DNA of 64,000 bases from Moorena sp. SIOASIH (GTDB lineage Bacteria > Cyanobacteriota > Cyanobacteriia > Cyanobacteriales > Coleofasciculaceae): positions 682,001 through 746,000 of the forward strand of contig NZ_JAAHIH010000003.1 of the NCBI RefSeq assembly GCF_010671925.1, written 5' to 3'. Made by a program: the position numbers and the translations under genes. Below the pieces are notes generated by a model. The model searched no databases. It had not been told where the DNA came from and saw only the letters and a program-made list of their open reading frames with translations. Positions 62,629-64,000 of the stretch are shown here, one piece after another (position 1 is the first letter of the stretch; each line of letters opens with the position of its first letter).

Positions 62629-63060
62629 ATGGCATCTGAACAACAAGTCAAACGCTATCTCACCTACTGGTTCCAGTTAGGCAAAAAAGTTGTGATGCAT
62701 AATGGTTTTTTAGCTATGCAGCCACAATCAGTCACAAATGGCAAGCACTACAGCCAAGAATTTGAAACGATTTGGCAGCTAGTCATTTCACCAGAGACTG
62801 GTGATTGTTACCTGGAAGGAACTGAGGAAGCAATTGCGGATTTATTAACACCCAAGTGGGATATACTGCCTTGTTCCCGTTGTGATATGCCTGTACCCAT
62901 TAAAACCGCTGGCATACCACCAACCTGTTGTCCCTGTTTTGATCTACCCACATGGCCCAACACAGAATTGCCAGCACCACGAGATCCAGTGTGTAGTCAA
63001 ACCAAACTAAGAGGGATTTGCGATCGCTTAAACAAAATTACTGAGAATGGAAACAAATAA
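62629..63060 (+). CDS. Hypothetical protein with Cys-rich C-terminus (143 aa)
   Basis: A soluble protein. The N-terminal part (about 1-80) begins QVKRYLTYWFQLGKKVVMHNG and contains a mixed region ending LLTPKWDILPCSRCDMPVP. The second part has CSRC and CCPC pairs about 20 residues apart, compatible with a zinc ribbon. Family and function unknown. It lies 79 bp after cobU on the same strand but no link is implied. Confidence 0.7.
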   Translation: MASEQQVKRYLTYWFQLGKKVVMHNGFLAMQPQSVTNGKHYSQEFETIWQLVISPETGDCYLEGTEEAIADLLTPKWDILPCSRCDMPVPIKTAGIPPTCCPCFDLPTWPNTELPAPRDPVCSQTKLRGICDRLNKITENGNK

Positions 63061-63196
63061 AATACCAGTTTTTAGCTTGTAGGGTTGCCAAAAAAAAGTT
63101 TGGTTATTTTGATAATTGCTAGATAGAAGACTTTGATTTAATTGTGTGATTTAATCAAAGTGAAAGATTTCACTAAAAGCGATTAGTTTAATTGCC

Positions 63197-63227
63197 GCAT
63201 ATGGGGCAGATAAACTCCCCCATATGC
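63197..63227. terminator. Stem-loop between convergent genes
   Basis: Inverted repeat gcatatgggg / ccccatatgc (10 bp, 11-nt loop) between convergent genes. It can terminate the cytochrome gene on the minus strand. Confidence 0.6.
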
Positions 63228-63251
63228 TAGTGCTTTAGAAAGTTGAGGAGA

Positions 63252-64000
63252 TCACAGAGTTTTCAGATACTCAATCAAGGCTTTCTTATCCTGTTCAGGT
63301 AAATCAGTTCCATAAAGATGTCCTTGGTTACCGTTAGCTATAACACTAGTATCGTATCTGAAACCCTCCTTCTCAGCGTTGGCTCCCTCCGAGACAAAGC
63401 CGACTTTTTCCGGATCATAGACATCATATCCCCGGTAAAATACCTTCGTCCGGTTCTCAGGAGTTTCTAGTAGGTTTGTTAGGTTAGGCACCGAACCATT
63501 ATGGAGATAAGGAGCTCTGAGCCAAAGTCCATCAAGGGCTACTGCCACATAACCATTAGTCTTACGCAGGTAGTCAAAGTCCCATTCATAGCCTTCAGCG
63601 TACTCATTATAAGCATCAGCTGCTTCCTGAGTCCACATATCTAAGCGGTTGCGGTCAGTACCAATCTCATCGATCTCAATAACAGTTCCTGTCCGTTCTC
63701 CACCAAAAGCATGGCAGGATGCACAGGTATTGGTAAAAATCTCACTACCTTTTGCTGCCAATGTCTGATTAACCTCAAAAGGATATGGGGGAGGAGGTAA
63801 TTCAGTAATATAATCTTCTACCCGCTTTAAACCTTCGATATTAATCGACTTCCTAGTAGCACCATCACCGATTGCCCCAGTCTGGATGGTTTCCCTCAGT
63901 GACGTTTCTAAGCCATCCCAATGATAGGCAAATCCTTCATGCATCTTTTGATTCCAAATCGACATCATGTCGGAGTTGTCAACAGAATCATCTAGAGGTT
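63252..64000 (-). CDS. c-type cytochrome / di-heme peroxidase-like protein, C-terminal part
   Basis: The frame is open to the right edge, so the 5' part is missing; the internal ATG at 63968 is not the start. One heme site CASCH is visible, in TNTCASCHAFGG. Downstream of it are GTDRNRLDMWTQEAADAYN and LDGLWLRAPYLHNGSVPNL, which resembles the second half of bacterial di-heme cytochrome c peroxidase-like proteins; a further heme motif, if any, would lie outside the window. A periplasmic location is expected. The exact subfamily is not clear. Confidence 0.8.
   Translation of the reverse strand, partial: PLDDSVDNSDMMSIWNQKMHEGFAYHWDGLETSLRETIQTGAIGDGATRKSINIEGLKRVEDYITELPPPPYPFEVNQTLAAKGSEIFTNTCASCHAFGGERTGTVIEIDEIGTDRNRLDMWTQEAADAYNEYAEGYEWDFDYLRKTNGYVAVALDGLWLRAPYLHNGSVPNLTNLLETPENRTKVFYRGYDVYDPEKVGFVSEGANAEKEGFRYDTSVIANGNQGHLYGTDLPEQDKKALIEYLKTL

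Overview
The window looks like chromosomal DNA of a filamentous cyanobacterium, most like the marine Moorena (Moorea)/Lyngbya group. The phototrophy genes fix the phylum: psbA and rbcL-rbcX-rbcS. Dense HIP1 octamers (GCGATCGC), a microviridin cluster, Ni-SOD and very abundant short tandem repeats point to a large-genome filamentous form. The genus is inference from repeat style and gene content.

Layout. 0-5 kb: the 5' part of ppk1, a XisH/XisI pair, and sodN with its maturation protease sodX split by a self-complementary repeat array. 5-10 kb: a microviridin (omega-ester-containing RiPP) cluster on the minus strand, in transcription order precursor peptide (57 aa, two core motifs), MvdC-type ligase, MvdD-type ligase, ABC exporter; no acetyltransferase is seen. 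10-14 kb: repeat-rich DNA, one gene broken by a 24-bp hairpin insert, three tandem secreted paralogues (one cut short by a nonsense change) and a SLOG/LOG-like protein. 14.7-39.5 kb: a glycan or glycoconjugate island with a 1955-aa TPR-GT2-GT4 fusion, three sulfotransferases, two further glycosyltransferases, a methyltransferase, an FkbM-TPR-glycosyltransferase fusion and TPR proteins. Heptanucleotide arrays separate the genes and in places are translated. 40-46 kb: psbA, a GH1 beta-glucosidase, a decayed IS607-type transposon and an hsp20 remnant. 46-53 kb: an ornithine/lysine/arginine decarboxylase fused to a VOC domain, Ppx/GppA, and a UbiA prenyltransferase. 53-56 kb: repeats and a two-gene SGNV-repeat locus. 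56-59 kb: the RuBisCO operon. 59-64 kb: a beta-propeller protein, a gutted IS200/IS605-like element, cobU, hypotheticals and a cytochrome c gene leaving the right edge.

The most striking new structure is a dispersed element of about 24 bp: a constant 11-mer (TTCGCGTAGCG) plus a 13-nt hairpin whose stem sequence differs from copy to copy but stays self-complementary. In five copies, removing exactly 24 bp rebuilds a perfect HIP1 octamer. Other copies sit inside coding sequences: a tnpB pseudogene (twice), a small conserved gene (once, causing a stop) and a glycosyltransferase (once, translated in frame). One copy appears nested in the loop of another.

Limits: all calls come from reading the sequence and recalling family motifs. 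No database search or folding program was run. Repeat boundaries are approximate, and several start codons are judgement calls.
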